From Bacteroidota bacterium (GTDB taxonomy: Bacteria; Bacteroidota; Bacteroidia; Flavobacteriales; Flavobacteriaceae): 64,000 nt of DNA. The stretch lies in the NCBI GenBank assembly GCA_029557895.1, contig JAKQHT010000020.1, forward strand, positions 62,001 to 126,000, given 5' to 3'. The notes under the pieces are model-generated. The model saw only the letters and a program-made list of their open reading frames with translations, ran no database searches and had not been told where the DNA came from. Positions within the stretch are counted from its first letter, which is position 1. Each line of letters begins with the position of its first letter. The translations under genes and the position numbers were made by a program. Shown here one piece after another: positions 8,637-17,112 of this stretch.

Positions 8637-9224
8637 ATGGTACCCCTGAATATATTGGAAAAATACAAGCCACTGCTCAAAAGCTATCCCAATGAACACG
8701 TTTTGTTCAATGAAGGCGAAAGTGCAAAATTTTATTTCCAGCTTTTTGAAGGACAATTGCAGATGATGAACCTGTCTGAGGACGGAAAAAAAATGGTGCA
8801 GGGCTATTTTGGCCCGGGCGATTCGTTTGGCGAACCACCACTTTTTGGCAATTTTAAATATCCTGCCTCTGCCCTTACACTTTCGGAATGTAAAATCTTT
8901 ATGCTACCCAAAGATGTATTCTTCGACCTGCTAAAAGCTCATCCGGAAATCCACATCAAGTTTACTAAAGAAATCTGCAAACGAATGGTTTACAAGGCAA
9001 AGATCATCAAAGAGTTGTCTATTTACCCGCCCGAACATCGTATCCTGACATTGCTCAACCACCTCAAAAGCCTTTCGGGCACCAATGGTCCCTACACCAT
9101 CGCATTGACACGCCAGCAAATATCAGAACTCACGGGGTTGCGGGTAGAAACCGTTATCCGAGCCATAAAAAAACTTGAAGCGTCCGAAGCTCTGGCCATA
9201 CGAAACAGAAAAATTGTTGTGTAA
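8637..9224 (+). CDS. Crp/Fnr-family transcriptional regulator
   Basis: A 195-residue regulator from the chosen start MVPLNILEKYKPLL. An in-frame ATG at 8601 and another at 8574 would lengthen it, but they would run through the FNR-like operator at 8617-8630. Residues 1-120 form a cNMP-binding-type beta-roll (VLFNEGESAKFYFQLFEGQL, GYFGPGDSFGEPPLFGN). The C-terminus carries a winged helix-turn-helix, TRQQISELTGLRVETVIRAI. No N-terminal Cys cluster for an iron-sulfur centre is present, so it is not a classical oxygen-sensing FNR; the ligand is unknown. Divergence from the truncated globin suggests nitrosative- or oxygen-related control. Confidence 0.9.
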   Translation: MVPLNILEKYKPLLKSYPNEHVLFNEGESAKFYFQLFEGQLQMMNLSEDGKKMVQGYFGPGDSFGEPPLFGNFKYPASALTLSECKIFMLPKDVFFDLLKAHPEIHIKFTKEICKRMVYKAKIIKELSIYPPEHRILTLLNHLKSLSGTNGPYTIALTRQQISELTGLRVETVIRAIKKLEASEALAIRNRKIVV

Positions 9225-9242
9225 ATATATTATTTTAGCCCC

Positions 9243-10001
9243 ATGGTTTCAATTGTACTCATAGGCGCCGGCAATGTTGCCACACAACTATACAAAGCCT
9301 TTTCTAAAGCAAACGGCATTGTGGTCAAACAGTGGTACGGTCGGCATTTGGACAGCATAGCAAGTTATCGTAACGAGGTTGCCGTTACCGACGACATATC
9401 GCAATTGGTAACGGCCGACGTGTATATCATATCGGTAAGTGACGATGCTATTTCTACAGTATCCGAACAGCTTCCGTTCAATGACCGTTTGGTGGTACAT
9501 ACATCGGGCAGCGTGGGCATCCACGACCTGAACATGAAAAACCGCAGAGGGGTTTTTTATCCGTTGCAAACCTTTAACAAAGCGTCCGAAATGAGCTTTG
9601 TGGACGTTCCAATCTGTATCGAAGCACTGCAAAAAGAAGATGAAGACCTGCTAAAATCATTGGCAAACACCCTTGGCAGCAAAAGTTACAAATTGAATAC
9701 CACGCAACGCCGCGTTCTGCACCTTGCCGCCGTATATGTGAACAATTTTACCAACCAACTTTACCGGGTGGCCCATGAGATCACAGAATCTGAAGGCGTG
9801 GATTTTGAGATATTGAAACCCCTGATTTTGGAAACTGCCAGCAAAATACAGCATATGTCGCCCTATATGGCCCAGACCGGACCAGCAAAGAGAAACGACA
9901 AAAAAACCATAAAAAAACACCTTAAAATGTTGGAAAATGAACACCACAAAGCCATATATGAACTCATGACCTCATCGATACAAAAGACCCATGGAAGATA
10001 A
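9243..10001 (+). CDS. Rossmann-fold and DUF2520 protein
   Basis: A 252-residue protein with an N-terminal NAD(P)-binding Rossmann fold (VLIGAGNVATQL, glycine motif at 8-10) and a C-terminal helical DUF2520 domain containing RRVLHLAAVYVNNFTNQL. The layout resembles pyrroline-5-carboxylate reductase or 6-phosphogluconate dehydrogenase type enzymes, but the substrate is unknown. Its stop overlaps the next gene by 11 bp, so translation is probably coupled. It is the first gene of a compact run with a KdsC-like phosphatase, UbiA-type prenyltransferase and Maf. This order is, to my knowledge, recurrent in Flavobacteriaceae. Confidence 0.88.
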   Translation: MVSIVLIGAGNVATQLYKAFSKANGIVVKQWYGRHLDSIASYRNEVAVTDDISQLVTADVYIISVSDDAISTVSEQLPFNDRLVVHTSGSVGIHDLNMKNRRGVFYPLQTFNKASEMSFVDVPICIEALQKEDEDLLKSLANTLGSKSYKLNTTQRRVLHLAAVYVNNFTNQLYRVAHEITESEGVDFEILKPLILETASKIQHMSPYMAQTGPAKRNDKKTIKKHLKMLENEHHKAIYELMTSSIQKTHGR

Positions 10002-10521
10002 AAGTTATAAAGAATATTTAGGACATATAACCACGTTTATCTTTGATGTGGACGGTGTTCTTACCGATGGCACCATCACATTGACAACCTCCGGCGAAAT
10101 GCTGCGCACCATGCACACCAAAGATGGTTTTGCCCTAAAAATGGCTGTTCAACAAGGATTCAACGTCTGTATCATTTCAGGTGGAAGTAATGAAGGGGTC
10201 CGCATTAGGCTCAATGGATTGGGGGTTACCGATATTTACCTCGGAGCGCATAACAAAATCGAGCAATTGAACCAATACATGGCACACAAAAACATCAAAC
10301 CTGCACACATTCTTTATATGGGAGACGATATCCCCGATTATCCGGTAATGAAATTAGCAGGATTGCCCACTTGTCCGCAGGATGCCGTCCCGGAAATAAA
10401 GGCCATTTCAAAATACATATCGCATCGTAACGGTGGCCATGGCTGCGTAAGGGACGTCATTGAACAGGTACTAAAAGTACAGGGCAAATGGGACGGGACT
10501 TTTGATGCGAAATATGATTGA
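9991..10521 (+). CDS. kdsC: KdsC-like HAD phosphatase (KDO-8-phosphate phosphatase family)
   Basis: A 176-residue class C0 HAD hydrolase. Motif I is FDVDGVLTDG (Asp19 nucleophile, Asp21 acid/base), motif II is CIISGGS, and motif IV is MGDDIPDYPVM. There is no cap domain, as in KdsC, which works as a tetramer on 3-deoxy-D-manno-octulosonate 8-phosphate in lipopolysaccharide synthesis. The substrate cannot be proved here, as relatives act on N-acylneuraminate 9-phosphate. It overlaps the DUF2520 gene by 11 bp and is followed after 64 bp by the prenyltransferase gene. Confidence 0.85.
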   Translation: MEDKSYKEYLGHITTFIFDVDGVLTDGTITLTTSGEMLRTMHTKDGFALKMAVQQGFNVCIISGGSNEGVRIRLNGLGVTDIYLGAHNKIEQLNQYMAHKNIKPAHILYMGDDIPDYPVMKLAGLPTCPQDAVPEIKAISKYISHRNGGHGCVRDVIEQVLKVQGKWDGTFDAKYD

Positions 10522-10585
10522 AGTTATGAGTTTTGTGCTAATTTGATACTGAATTTTAAACCTTCCCACCACCAAAAACTTTAAA

Positions 10586-11497
10586 ATGCACTTCCTTAAC
10601 CTCATACGTTGGAAAAACCTTTTGATAATTGCTTTGGCACAACTGCTTGTCAAATATGCATTGCTCATACCTTTCAATGCCGAAATTATGCTCAATTGGT
10701 TTGGTACGGCACTTTTGGTTGCGGCCACTTTGTGCCTGGCCTCGGCCGGATACATCATCAATGACATACTCGATGTAGAAACCGATATGGTGAACCGGCC
10801 CGAAAAAGTCTTGATCGGAAAAAAAATTACAGAAAAAAATGCCTACAATTGGTTTATAGCCCTTAACGTCATCGGTATCCTTATCGGGTTTTACTTATCG
10901 TACCTTGTGGGCAAAAACCAGTTTTTCTCATTGTTCGTTTTGGTCTCTGCGCTGCTCTACATCTATTCTTCATACTTAAAGCAGATGGTTTTGGTTGGCA
11001 ACGTCATCATTTCATTGGTTGTAGGGCTTTCCATTCTCATCGTGGGTTTTTTTGAGCTCATTCCGGCCATAGATGCACAAAACAGAGCTTCACAATTGTT
11101 TTTTTTCCAAATATTGACAGATTATGCGCTCTTTGCCTTTACCATAAACCTTGTCAGGGAGCTGGCCAAGGACATAGAAGATATCGACGGCGACCACAAA
11201 GCAGGAATGAACACCTTGCCCATCGCCATTGGTAGAGATCGCTCAAGAAAGGTACTCTTTGCAGTATCACTCTTGCCGTTGGGAGGTACCATATATTACG
11301 TAACAACCTATCTGTACAAACAGCCCGTGGCGGTCGTCTATTTTCTTTTGTGCATCATCGCCCCGCTCCTGTATATTAGCATCAAAGCCTTTAGTGCCAA
11401 AACCAAAAAAGATTTTCGCAACATCAGCAACCTACTGAAACTGGTAATGCTTACCGGCATCCTCTCGCTATTGCTCTATCCATTTATATTGAAATAA
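10586..11497 (+). CDS. UbiA-family prenyltransferase (geranylgeranylglycerol-phosphate type)
   Basis: A 303-residue integral membrane enzyme with about nine hydrophobic helices. The two Mg-diphosphate motifs of the UbiA superfamily are present: NDILDVETDMVNRPEK at 59-74 and an Asp-rich KDIEDIDGDHKAGMNTLP near 195. These enzymes transfer an isoprenoid chain to an aromatic or glycerol-phosphate acceptor. In Flavobacteria this lineage is usually annotated as geranylgeranylglycerol-phosphate geranylgeranyltransferase, the archaeal lipid enzyme, but the acceptor here is unproved and a quinone role is possible. The next gene (maf) starts one base after its stop. Confidence 0.85.
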   Translation: MHFLNLIRWKNLLIIALAQLLVKYALLIPFNAEIMLNWFGTALLVAATLCLASAGYIINDILDVETDMVNRPEKVLIGKKITEKNAYNWFIALNVIGILIGFYLSYLVGKNQFFSLFVLVSALLYIYSSYLKQMVLVGNVIISLVVGLSILIVGFFELIPAIDAQNRASQLFFFQILTDYALFAFTINLVRELAKDIEDIDGDHKAGMNTLPIAIGRDRSRKVLFAVSLLPLGGTIYYVTTYLYKQPVAVVYFLLCIIAPLLYISIKAFSAKTKKDFRNISNLLKLVMLTGILSLLLYPFILK

Positions 11498-11498
11498 A

Positions 11499-12089
11499 AT
11501 GCTCGGCGACACTTTAAAAAACCACAACATCATCCTTGCTTCGGCTTCGCCAAGAAGGCAACAGTTTTTTCTGGAACTTGGCATTGCCGTCACCATCGAG
11601 TTGAAACCCGTCAAAGAAGAGTTCCCAAAAAGATTGGTACATTTTGAAATAAGTGATTATCTGGCGCAGTTGAAAGCCATCCCTTTTATTGACACGCTAA
11701 AACCCAGCGATATTTTGATAACGAGCGATACGATTGTCTGGCACCAGAGCAAGGCATTGGGAAAACCCAAAAATGCAGAAGAGGCGTTTGAAATGATTGC
11801 ATCCTTGAGCAATGCAACACATGAAGTCATTACCTCGGTCTGTTTTACAAAAATTGGACACCAGATCACGCAAAACGCAGTTACAAAGGTAACTTTCAAG
11901 GCATTGACCGATGATGAAATTCACCACTACATCAATACTTACAAACCTTTTGACAAAGCCGGGGCTTACGGTATCCAAGAATGGATAGGGCTCATTGGCG
12001 TTACCAAAATAGAAGGTTCATATTTTAACGTTATGGGACTGCCAACGCATTTGGTCTATAGCAGCTTGAACGAAATCGCCACAATCTAA
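11499..12089 (+). CDS. maf: Maf-like nucleoside triphosphate pyrophosphatase
   Basis: A 196-residue protein of the Maf/YhdE family, which hydrolyses non-canonical or excess nucleoside triphosphates (dTTP, UTP, m5UTP and similar) to monophosphates and pyrophosphate. Seen: the ILASASPRRQQFF loop near the N-terminus, ITSDTIVW with a catalytic Asp, KPKNAEEAFEMI, and DKAGAYGIQEWIG near the C-terminus. The start follows the prenyltransferase stop by one base, so the two are tightly coupled. A housecleaning role is known for the family; the link to prenyl transfer is unexplained. Confidence 0.93.
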   Translation: MLGDTLKNHNIILASASPRRQQFFLELGIAVTIELKPVKEEFPKRLVHFEISDYLAQLKAIPFIDTLKPSDILITSDTIVWHQSKALGKPKNAEEAFEMIASLSNATHEVITSVCFTKIGHQITQNAVTKVTFKALTDDEIHHYINTYKPFDKAGAYGIQEWIGLIGVTKIEGSYFNVMGLPTHLVYSSLNEIATI

Positions 12090-12149
12090 AACAGGATAAA
12101 ATATTATTACTTTTGATGCTTTGTTGATTATTTTTGCAGTTCTAAACCT

Positions 12150-12701
12150 ATGACAACCATGTTTTTCAAGACGTATCAATTTGAGCTTTTGAGCACGGGT
12201 ATTTTATTGCTCATTTTTATGACCATTAGATATATCCTCACTACGCTCATCATTACGATATCACAGAAAAAAGGCATCAACATGGCACGTATCCAGCTTA
12301 TGAACAGGTACGTGACAGTGACCCTTTTTATCATTGCCCTCCTGATTATCCCGTTTATTTTTGGAACACAGCTCCAAGATATTGCCTTTGTTTTTTCATC
12401 GGTATTTGCGGTCATCGGCATAGCACTATTTGCCATCTGGTCCATATTGAGCAATGTCACTTCGGGTATCATCATGTTTTTTTCGTTTCCCTACAAAGTG
12501 GGCGACAAAATACAGATACACGACAAAGATTTTCCTTTGGAAGGCGTCATTGAGGACATTCGCGCTTTCCAGCTCCACTTGAGGGTTGACAATGGCGACC
12601 TTGTTACCTATCCCAACAATCTTATCCTGCAAAAGGCAGTTACGCTGGTCAAAAAAGATGCCATCGGAGACTATTCTGATGACGGGACCAATCTAATCTA
12701 A
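12150..12701 (+). CDS. Small MscS-family mechanosensitive channel
   Basis: A 183-residue membrane protein with three hydrophobic helices (residues about 12-35, 55-75 and 80-115), a pore helix rich in small residues, and a short MscS beta-domain (PYKVGDKIQIHDKDFPLEGVI, TYPNNLILQKAV). It is shorter than E. coli MscS (286 residues), lacking the large C-terminal vestibule, like other minimal MscS proteins in Bacteroidota. TANNTTTG-like boxes occur at 12108-12115 and 12129-12136. A good terminator follows. It should release solutes on hypo-osmotic shock. Confidence 0.88.
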   Translation: MTTMFFKTYQFELLSTGILLLIFMTIRYILTTLIITISQKKGINMARIQLMNRYVTVTLFIIALLIIPFIFGTQLQDIAFVFSSVFAVIGIALFAIWSILSNVTSGIIMFFSFPYKVGDKIQIHDKDFPLEGVIEDIRAFQLHLRVDNGDLVTYPNNLILQKAVTLVKKDAIGDYSDDGTNLI

Positions 12702-12720
12702 CCACGTTAAATTATCCTTA

Positions 12721-12748
12721 AAACCAGCCTTTTCGCTGGTTTCTTTTT
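12721..12748 (+). terminator. Rho-independent terminator after the small MscS gene
   Basis: An 8-bp stem, AAACCAGC (12721-12728) with GCTGGTTT (12735-12742), is followed by ctttttat. Confidence 0.8.
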
Positions 12749-12785
12749 ATATTTGAAAACCACTCCAAACCAATCTTATCTGGAT

Positions 12786-15308
12786 ATGTTTAAAAACTAC
12801 TTATTGATTCTATTGCTTCTTCTTAATGGATTTTCCGCAAAGGCGCAACAACCCACAAAACCCAACTCATCGGAAATCTATGAATCCATAAAGAAATTGC
12901 AGTTCTTGGGTTCGGTACTATATATTGCGGCTCATCCCGACGACGAAAACACAAAGCTCATCTCCTATTTTGCCAATGAAGTTAAGGCTCGAACTGCATA
13001 CCTCTCGGTGACCCGTGGCGACGGCGGCCAGAATTTGATAGGCCCCGAACTTGGTGAACTATTGGGCGCCATCCGCACACAGGAGCTATTGGAGGCACGC
13101 CGCATTGACGGAGGCGAACAGATGTTTACTCGTGCCAACGATTTTGGATATTCAAAACATCCGGACGAAACCCTCGCAATATGGAACAAAGATGAAGTTC
13201 TTGGCGATATGGTCTGGGCCATCCGCAATTTTAGGCCGGACATCATCATCAACCGTTTTGACCATCGCAGCCCTGGAAGCACCCACGGCCACCATACCAG
13301 TTCTGCAATTTTGAGCTTGGAGGCCTTTGATCTGGCAAACAATCGAAATGCGTATCCAAAACAATTGGAATACACTACCGTTTGGCAACCCAAGCGTACA
13401 TTTTTCAACACTTCATGGTGGTTTTATGGCAGCCAAGAAAATTTTGACCAAGCCGACAAAACCAATCTCTTGGGTATCGACACAGGTGTTTTCTTCCCTT
13501 CAATGGGATTGAGCAATCCCGAAGTGGCGGCATTGAGCCGAAGCTCGCACAAGTCGCAAGGATTTGGCAGTACGGGCGCCCGAGGTGAACAAATGGAATA
13601 CCTTGAACTCATCAAAGGTGATATGCCCAAGTACACATCGAATATTTTTGAAGGTATTGACACCTCTTGGAACAAGGTAAAAGGAGGAAAAACAATTGGA
13701 AATATGCTAAAGGACATCCAAGATAATTACGATTTCAGGAATCCGTCCTCATCCATCCCCAAACTTTTGGAAGCCTATCATCTTATGAACGCCCTGGAAG
13801 ACCAGCATTGGAAAGCCATAAAGATCGTGGATCTCAAAAATGTCATTGCTGCCTGTGCAGGACTATATATGGAAGCCGCAGCAGAAACCAACCAATCTAC
13901 GGCAAACGAAGACGTCAAGCTAAAAATTGAGGCCATCAACAGAAGTGCCATACCAATGACGCTCCGATCGTTATCCATCAATACCCAAAACCATAATTTA
14001 AACAAACCATTGACACAAAATGCCGGTTTTACCCTGAATGAAACCCTACACATCAAAGCCGACCAACAACCTACTGCTCCTTATTGGCTTATGGAAAAAG
14101 GCTCTTTGGGCATGTACAAGGTATCCGACCAAAGGTTCATCGGTCAACCGGAAACACCCAACGACATCAATGTGACTTTCAACATTGAAATAGGTAAAAC
14201 CCCGATTACATTCACAAAAACCATCATCTATAAGTCCAACGACCCTGTAAAAGGCGAAGTTTACAAACCCTTTGAGATTATTCCGGAAGTTTCTGTCAAG
14301 CTATCTGAACCGGTCATTATTTTTGATAACGACCAACCAAAAAATGTCCAAGCGATTGTTACGGCAGGAAAAAACCAATTCAGCGGTGTCGTCACATTGG
14401 GATGTCCCAAGGGCTGGAGCGTATATCCAGAAAAACAATCGGTCAAAATCGAACACAAGGGCGATTCACACACAATCCTTTTTACCGTCATCCCACCTAA
14501 AGAAGCGCATGAAGGCCTACTGTCGCCAGTGGTAAAAGTCGGCGACAAAAACTACACCAAGACCCTTGTTGAAATCAATTACGACCATATTCCTTATCAA
14601 TCCATACTGTTGCCAAGCGAAAGCAAAGTGGTACGGTTGGACATCAAAAAAAGAGGTGACAACATCGGGTACATCCAAGGTGCTGGCGACGCCATCCCAG
14701 AAAGCTTACGGCAGATTGGCTATAACGTGACCATTTTAGATCCTGAAAACATCTCCCTCGATATGCTCAATAGGTTTGACGCCATTGTTATGGGTATCAG
14801 AGCTTACAACACCATAGACGCTCTAAAATTCAAACAATCGCTTCTGTTTGACTATATGGCCCGGGGAGGCAACCTCATCGTACAGTACAATACCAGTCGT
14901 GAGCTTTTGATGGATCAAATTTCGCCATATGATTTGCAACTTTCCCGGGATCGAGTCTCTGAAGAAAATGCGGAAGTGCACTTTTTGAATCCTGATCATG
15001 AACTGATGAATTATCCCAATAAGATTACGCAAAACGACTTTAAAGGCTGGATTCAAGAACGCGGTCTTTATTTTCCAGATAAATGGGGAAGTGAGTTCAC
15101 ACCACTTTTTTCCATGAACGATAAAGGCGAAACCCCAAAAGAAGGAAGCCTTCTGGTTGCAAAATTTGGCAAAGGCCATTACATCTACACCGGATTGAGC
15201 TTTTTTAGGGAATTACCGGCCGGCGTTCCCGGAGCGTACCGCCTTTTTGCAAATATGTTATCCATTGGAAAAAATGGCACAAATGCAGAAAACACCCAAA
15301 ACGATTGA
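12786..15308 (+). CDS. Exported PIG-L family deacetylase with C-terminal GATase-like domain
   Basis: 840 residues from the ATG at 12786, chosen because it begins a clean signal peptide (MFKNYLLILLLLLNGFSAKAQ); a TTG 33 bp upstream would extend the frame but overlaps the terminator tail. The N-terminal PIG-L/LmbE domain has the zinc motif AHPDDE at about 49-54 and the later DHRSPGSTHGHH histidines, as in N-acetylglucosaminyl-lipid and bacillithiol deacetylases. A middle beta-rich region precedes a C-terminal domain (about 630-835) resembling ThuA/GATase-1 folds (FDAIVMGIRAYN, GGNLIVQYNTSR, KGHYIYTGLSF). It heads an operon with a microprotein, sodium symporter and oxidoreductase, suggesting deacetylation of an amino sugar before uptake (inferred). 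Confidence 0.9.
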   Translation: MFKNYLLILLLLLNGFSAKAQQPTKPNSSEIYESIKKLQFLGSVLYIAAHPDDENTKLISYFANEVKARTAYLSVTRGDGGQNLIGPELGELLGAIRTQELLEARRIDGGEQMFTRANDFGYSKHPDETLAIWNKDEVLGDMVWAIRNFRPDIIINRFDHRSPGSTHGHHTSSAILSLEAFDLANNRNAYPKQLEYTTVWQPKRTFFNTSWWFYGSQENFDQADKTNLLGIDTGVFFPSMGLSNPEVAALSRSSHKSQGFGSTGARGEQMEYLELIKGDMPKYTSNIFEGIDTSWNKVKGGKTIGNMLKDIQDNYDFRNPSSSIPKLLEAYHLMNALEDQHWKAIKIVDLKNVIAACAGLYMEAAAETNQSTANEDVKLKIEAINRSAIPMTLRSLSINTQNHNLNKPLTQNAGFTLNETLHIKADQQPTAPYWLMEKGSLGMYKVSDQRFIGQPETPNDINVTFNIEIGKTPITFTKTIIYKSNDPVKGEVYKPFEIIPEVSVKLSEPVIIFDNDQPKNVQAIVTAGKNQFSGVVTLGCPKGWSVYPEKQSVKIEHKGDSHTILFTVIPPKEAHEGLLSPVVKVGDKNYTKTLVEINYDHIPYQSILLPSESKVVRLDIKKRGDNIGYIQGAGDAIPESLRQIGYNVTILDPENISLDMLNRFDAIVMGIRAYNTIDALKFKQSLLFDYMARGGNLIVQYNTSRELLMDQISPYDLQLSRDRVSEENAEVHFLNPDHELMNYPNKITQNDFKGWIQERGLYFPDKWGSEFTPLFSMNDKGETPKEGSLLVAKFGKGHYIYTGLSFFRELPAGVPGAYRLFANMLSIGKNGTNAENTQND

Positions 15309-15309
15309 T

Positions 15310-15417
15310 ATGAAGCACAATACTGACAGGCAACCTTGGCTAAAGCTATACACATTGGTATTGATCGCCAATATGGTGTATATCATATTGTTTTACATCC
15401 TAATGAAATCTTTTTAG
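15310..15417 (+). CDS. 35-residue single-helix membrane microprotein
   Basis: The ATG at 15310 lies one base after the deacetylase stop and the TAG ends at 15417, three bases before the symporter ATG. The product begins MKHNTDRQPWLKLY, then has a hydrophobic helix (TLVLIANMVYIILFYILM) and ends KSF. The positive N-terminal region and single helix fit a tiny integral membrane protein with its N-terminus inside. I know of no named family for it. The exact packing between two operon genes argues for real translation, perhaps as a small subunit of the symporter, by analogy with small partners of other SSS carriers (inferred). Confidence 0.65.
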   Translation: MKHNTDRQPWLKLYTLVLIANMVYIILFYILMKSF

Positions 15418-15420
15418 ACA

Positions 15421-17112
15421 ATGTCGGCATTAGATTGGACCATTCTTGTTGCAACGCTTATAGCCATTGTGGGCTACGGTACCTGGGCGACTCGAGGCAG
15501 TAAAAATGTAGATGATTACATTACCGGGGGGAACGAAGCAAAATGGTGGACCATAGGGCTTTCTGTTATGGCTACGCAAGCCAGTGCTATCACATTCCTG
15601 TCAACCCCGGGACAAGCCTTTCATGACGGTATGGGATTTGTACAGTTCTATTTTGGATTGCCATTAGCAATGATTATCATCTGCTTGGTGTTCATACCAC
15701 TCTATCACAAACTCAAAGTGTATACGGCATATGAATTTTTGGAAAGCCGATTCGATTTAAAGACACGCACCCTCACGGCATTGCTTTTCCTTATCCAACG
15801 CGGATTTGCGGCCGGTATCACCATTTATGCCCCAGCTATCATCCTATCAGTGGTGCTGGGCTGGAACCTCAACATGCTAATCATCGTTATTGGTATTTTG
15901 GTCATCATTTATACCGTTTCTGGTGGCACAAAAGCCGTCAACATTACACAAAAGCAACAAATGGCCGTTATTTTCATTGGGATGTCAATTGCTTTTGGGC
16001 TTATCATAAGCTACCTACCACAAGACATCACTTTCACAAAAGCGCTTAAAATAGCTGGAGCAAATGAAAAAATGAACATCCTGAACTTTTCTTTTGACCT
16101 AAACAACCGCTACACGTTCTGGAGTGGGATCATCGGAGGAACCTTTTTGGCACTTTCCTATTTTGGCACTGATCAAAGCCAAGTACAGCGATATCTTTCC
16201 GGCAAATCTGTTAAAGAAATGCAGATGGGACTCATTTTCAACGGGCTGCTCAAGGTACCAATGCAATTTTTCATTCTCTTGGTGGGAGTGATGGTGTTTG
16301 TATTTTATCAGTTCAACCCTTCGCCCTTAAACTTTAATCCTCAAGCTGCTGCTATTGTTTTAAATTCCAATCATTCAGATGATTACAAAGCTATCGAAAC
16401 TGACAACCATAACATCCTAAAGCTTAAAAAAGAAGCCATTACAACCTATCTTTCCACAAATGATACAGCAGCAGCCTCAACGCTAAAAAACCTTGAAAAC
16501 CAGGAAAAAGCCAATCGTGGAAAGGCTAGGGTGCTCATCAAAAAAGCAGCAGAAGAAACCGGGATTGAGGTGGAAACGAACGATAAGGATTATGTATTTA
16601 TCCATTTTATCATCAACAATCTTCCAAGAGGTCTGATCGGCCTGCTGCTGGCCGTCATTTTGTGTGCCGCCATGTCAAGCACCTCCAGCGAACTCAACGC
16701 ACTGGCATCGACCTCCGCTATGGATCTTTACAAACGCAGCATGGCACCAAATAAGAGTGAAACCCATTACTTGAATGCCACCAAATGGCTCACCCTTGCT
16801 TGGGGACTTCTCGCCATCGGCATTGCATGCCTCGCCTATCTGGCTGACAACCTTATACAATTGGTCAACATTATCGGATCCATTTTTTACGGCAATGTGC
16901 TGGGTATCTTTTTACTGGCATTTTTCTTTAAATCTGTAAAGGCCAATGCTGTTTTCATCGCAGCCATTATTACCCAAATGATCGTAATCGCAGGATGGTG
17001 GCAGGACTGGATGCCTTTTCTTTGGCTCAATGTTTTTGGTTGTTTATTGGTAATGGGCATTGCCCTCATCATACAATTATCCTTATCTACCCATGAAAGA
17101 TCTAACACGTAG
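15421..17112 (+). CDS. Sodium/solute symporter (SSS family)
   Basis: A 563-residue carrier with about 13 to 14 hydrophobic helices and the LeuT-type fold. N-terminal features are ALDWTILVATLIAIVGYGTW and the conserved GLSVMATQASAITFLSTPGQAF, which contains helix 1 sodium-site residues. DQSQVQRYLSGKS, a hallmark of the family, is near 245-258. A charged insert (about 320-390) separates two helices and contains many Lys and Glu. Sodium-driven uptake of a sugar, amino sugar or organic acid is expected. It is in an operon with the PIG-L deacetylase, the microprotein and a Gfo/Idh oxidoreductase whose start overlaps its 3' end by 20 bp. Confidence 0.93.
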   Translation: MSALDWTILVATLIAIVGYGTWATRGSKNVDDYITGGNEAKWWTIGLSVMATQASAITFLSTPGQAFHDGMGFVQFYFGLPLAMIIICLVFIPLYHKLKVYTAYEFLESRFDLKTRTLTALLFLIQRGFAAGITIYAPAIILSVVLGWNLNMLIIVIGILVIIYTVSGGTKAVNITQKQQMAVIFIGMSIAFGLIISYLPQDITFTKALKIAGANEKMNILNFSFDLNNRYTFWSGIIGGTFLALSYFGTDQSQVQRYLSGKSVKEMQMGLIFNGLLKVPMQFFILLVGVMVFVFYQFNPSPLNFNPQAAAIVLNSNHSDDYKAIETDNHNILKLKKEAITTYLSTNDTAAASTLKNLENQEKANRGKARVLIKKAAEETGIEVETNDKDYVFIHFIINNLPRGLIGLLLAVILCAAMSSTSSELNALASTSAMDLYKRSMAPNKSETHYLNATKWLTLAWGLLAIGIACLAYLADNLIQLVNIIGSIFYGNVLGIFLLAFFFKSVKANAVFIAAIITQMIVIAGWWQDWMPFLWLNVFGCLLVMGIALIIQLSLSTHERSNT

